A program made the translations under genes and the position numbers. From Paracoccus sp. (in: a-proteobacteria) (GTDB taxonomy: Bacteria > Pseudomonadota > Alphaproteobacteria > Rhodobacterales > Rhodobacteraceae), in NCBI GenBank assembly GCA_031178645.1, contig JAPSIP010000043.1:1-9515 (forward strand): DNA of 9,515 nucleotides, written 5' to 3'. Shown piece by piece: positions 8,098 through 9,515 of this stretch. Under the pieces are notes generated by a model. That model was not told the origin of the DNA. It saw only the letters and a program-made list of their open reading frames with translations, and did no database searches. Within the stretch, counting starts at the first letter, position 1; each line of letters starts with the position of its first letter.

Positions 8098-8139
8098 TCG
8101 CCTTTCCGTCAGGAAAAATCGCCTTTCCGTCAGGAAAAA
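8098..8139. repeat. Perfect tandem 21-bp repeat, each unit with a TTTCC-N4-GGAAA dyad
   Basis: Two identical 21-bp units lie head to tail at 8098-8118 and 8119-8139. Each unit contains the inverted repeat TTTCC-GTCA-GGAAA (8103-8116 and 8124-8137). A 21-bp period is two turns of B-DNA, so proteins bound to both dyads would sit on the same helix face. The position is centred between the divergent genes: about 48 nt before the regulator start and about 118 nt before the binding-protein start. This suggests a paired binding site, possibly for the adjacent regulator or a different one. The repeat is seen; the binding role is inferred. Confidence 0.75.
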
Positions 8140-8155
8140 ATGTAATCCTTTACAT
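8140..8155. promoter_or_regulatory. Possible LacI-family operator, 6-4-6 dyad
   Basis: ATGTAATCCTTTACAT is a perfect inverted repeat, ATGTAA and TTACAT around TCCT. Its size and TGTAA/TTACA arms resemble LacI-family operators, though it lacks the usual central CG. It directly follows the tandem repeat and ends 22 nt before the regulator's start, which would suit autorepression. Confidence 0.45.
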
Positions 8156-8177
8156 GAAGACCCATCCGCAGGACATC

Positions 8178-9198
8178 ATGGCTATCGGGATCAAGGACAT
8201 CGCTCGGCTGGCCGGGGTTCGACAGCGACGGTCAGCCGCGCGCTGTCCCATCCGGCGCGCGTCTCGCCCGAAACGCAGGCGCAGGTCATGGCTGTGGTGG
8301 AGGAACACGGCTAACGCGTGAACTCCTTCGCGCGCTCGCTGCGGGTGCGCCGGACCGATGCGGTGCTGGCCTTGGTGCCGAACCTGGGCAACCCGTTCTT
8401 TTCCGAAATCAATGCCGGCATCCAGGACGGCCTGACCCCGGCGGGCCTAGACCTGCTGGTGACCGACAGCCTGTCCCAGCAGGCGCGACGGCAATCCCCC
8501 GTCACCCATCTGCAGGCGGCGCGGGCGGACGGGCTGATCTGCCTGGATGGCGCCCTGCTGGCCGGCATCCTGGACGATCTTGCGGCAAGCGACGTAGCGG
8601 GCCGCGTGGTCTTGGCCTGCGAATGGCCCGAAGGGCGCGGCTTTCCCGCCGTGCGTAGCGACAACCGCGCCGGCATGGGCTTGGCCGTGCAGCACCTGGT
8701 CGGACTGGATCATCGGGATTTCGCGCTGTTGACTGGCCCCCAGGGCAACGTGCTGACCCGCGAACGGCGGGAGGGGGCCGAGGCCGCCCTGGCGCAGGCG
8801 GGGCTGTCCCTTCCCATTCGCGAATCGCCGGCGGCAGCTTCGAGATCCGCGAGGGCTTTCGCGCGGCCGGCGACCTGATGCGGATGCCGTCCCGGCCCAC
8901 GGCGATCCTGTGCAGTTCCGACCAGCTGGCGATCGGCTGCATTTCCGGCCTGTCCGAACTGGGCGTCCGCGTTCCCCAGGACGTGTCCGTGGTGGGCTTC
9001 GACGACATCGCGCTTGCCGCCTATTCCCGCCCGCCCTTGACCACGATCCGCCAGGACCGCCGCCGCCTGGGCCGCATCGCGGCCGAGCGACTCCTGTCCA
9101 GCCTGTCGGGCAAGTCCCCGGCCGAGACGATGACCACTCTGCCGGTTGAGATCGTCGTGCGCCGCTCGACGGCGGCGGCCTCGGCGGGAGTGCAATAG
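8178..9198 (+). pseudogene. LacI-family transcriptional regulator, two frameshifts and one stop codon
   Basis: This is the likely sugar-responsive repressor of the divergent operon. The ATG at 8178 (MAIGIKDIARLAGV) has AGGA 4 nt upstream; an in-frame ATG at 8154 has no ribosome site and lies over an operator-like dyad. Three lesions are visible. First, one T is missing at 8218-8219: restoring it gives GVSTATVSRALSHPARVS, the LacI helix-turn-helix. Second, codon 46 is TAA (8312-8314) where the conserved EEHGY motif needs Tyr (TAC/TAT). Third, a base is missing near 8821-8825 between LSLPIR and IAGGSFEIREGF. With these repaired the protein is 340 residues, normal for the family, and ends with SSDQLAIGCISGLSELGVRV and VVGFDDIALAAYSRPPLTT, the standard effector-domain signatures. 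As sequenced, the DNA-binding domain is destroyed, so the product would be inactive unless the changes are read errors. Confidence 0.88.
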
Positions 9199-9515
9199 CG
9201 TCGGCCGACCCGGCTGGTCGGCTGCAATCATCTGGCCGGGGTCGCGGTGGAAGACGCTCGCCCCTATCGTCGGGGGATTGGACCTGAAAGCCTTCGCTTC
9301 GCCAACCGGGTGATTTCTTGGGAGAGGCGCCCATCATGGTCAGCCAATATTGGTCACGTTTTTGTTAAATCCCAATGACTTAACCCTATTTTCTCGAAGT
9401 GGAAAGCGACGCCGTGAACACCGACTTTACAGGCGCCATTCTTTTTTTTTGACGTTAGATGGATGGGTCTAGTACGTTTGCCAGGCAATCTTGTCAGGGC
9501 AGTCCGGCTTGAAGC
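9199..9515. other. Region downstream of the regulator with no identified gene
   Basis: This stretch holds no coding region I can support on either strand. It begins with a hairpin right after the regulator stop (9204-9222, listed separately). From about 9335 the base composition turns clearly AT-richer. It includes a perfect palindrome CCAATATTGG (9344-9353) and a run of nine T (9442-9450). On the minus strand, open codons enter from the right edge (FKPDCPDKIAWQTY then a stop in one frame, about 56 open codons in another) but match nothing I recognise. Confidence 0.5.
9204..9222 (+). terminator. Possible terminator hairpin after the LacI-type gene
   Basis: GCCGACC and GGTCGGC form a perfect 7-bp stem around a 5-nt loop, starting 5 nt after the regulator's TAG. 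The position fits transcription termination, but no T-run follows (TGCAATCATC), so it may be a weak or factor-assisted terminator, or only a 3' stabilising structure. Confidence 0.45.

Larger units (their letters stand above)
7993..8177. promoter_or_regulatory. Divergent regulatory region between transporter operon and lacI-type gene
   Basis: These 185 bases separate the oppositely oriented binding-protein and regulator genes and must hold both promoters. The part from about 8060 to 8155 is noticeably more AT-rich than the flanking genes. It contains a tandem repeat (8098-8139) and two operator-like sequences (8061-8076 and 8140-8155), listed separately. I could not assign convincing -35/-10 boxes; TATACG on the plus strand and TATAGC on the minus strand, both near 8075-8080, are weak -10 candidates only. 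Confidence 0.7.

Noticed and set aside
8154..8177. Earlier in-frame ATG for the regulator at 8154
   Set aside because: There is no ribosome-binding site before it and it overlaps a perfect dyad. The ATG at 8178 has AGGA and gives the usual short LacI N-terminus.
8447..9337. 296-codon open frame on the minus strand
   Set aside because: It is antisense to the LacI-type gene, which has unmistakable effector-domain motifs; the antisense peptide is Arg/Pro-rich.
9420..9452. T9 run preceded by GGCGCC as an intrinsic terminator
   Set aside because: The upstream sequence forms only a weak stem (about 4 bp with an 18-nt loop), and the site is over 200 nt from the regulator stop.
9471..9515. Minus-strand peptide FKPDCPDKIAWQTY as the end of a transposase
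   Set aside because: It is too short, matches no motif I recognise, and no insertion-sequence inverted repeat is visible in the window.

Overview
The window is GC-rich, with strongly G/C-ending codons and long spurious antisense open frames. Protein style and operon layout suggest an alphaproteobacterium, most like Rhodobacterales/Paracoccus. This is a judgement from the sequence, not a database result.

Layout: a LacI-family regulator lies on the plus strand (8178-9198). Divergent from it, an eight-gene operon runs leftwards on the minus strand. Its order is a periplasmic sugar-binding protein (7992-6759), two CUT1-type permeases (6704-4875), a MalK/UgpC-type ATPase (4872-3768), a TIM-barrel sugar isomerase/epimerase-like protein (3746-2994), a Gfo/Idh/MocA oxidoreductase (2988-1840), a second TIM-barrel protein (1826-757) and a second Gfo/Idh/MocA oxidoreductase (755 to beyond the left edge). 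Gaps in the distal half are only 1-21 nt, so co-transcription is very likely. The binding protein is separated from the first permease by a perfect 9-bp GC hairpin.

How the genes may work together: the transporter most resembles the glucose/mannose-type (Gts-like) CUT1 systems. It imports a sugar or glycoside, and two NAD(P)-dependent sugar dehydrogenases plus two TIM-barrel enzymes process it. Two oxidoreductases plus two TIM-barrel proteins is the enzyme complement of oxidation-elimination-hydration-reduction pathways that pass through a 3-keto sugar, such as the LgdA/B1/B2/C levoglucosan route. No glycoside hydrolase is visible here. The substrate cannot be fixed from sequence alone.

Regulation: the divergent region 7993-8177 holds a perfect tandem 21-bp repeat whose units each carry a TTTCC-N4-GGAAA dyad. 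It also holds two LacI-operator-like sequences beginning ATGTAA. These are the best candidates for autoregulation and sugar-responsive control.

The most unusual overall property is damage. The reading frame is broken in the binding protein (twice), the permease junction (probably once), the ATPase (once), the distal TIM-barrel gene (once) and the LacI regulator (two frameshifts and one stop codon). In nearly every case restoring one base gives a full-length, motif-complete protein whose total length is divisible by three. Either the sequence has many single-base errors or the locus is a very young pseudogene cluster. The last ~180 bases (from ~9335) are clearly more AT-rich and hold no gene I can identify.
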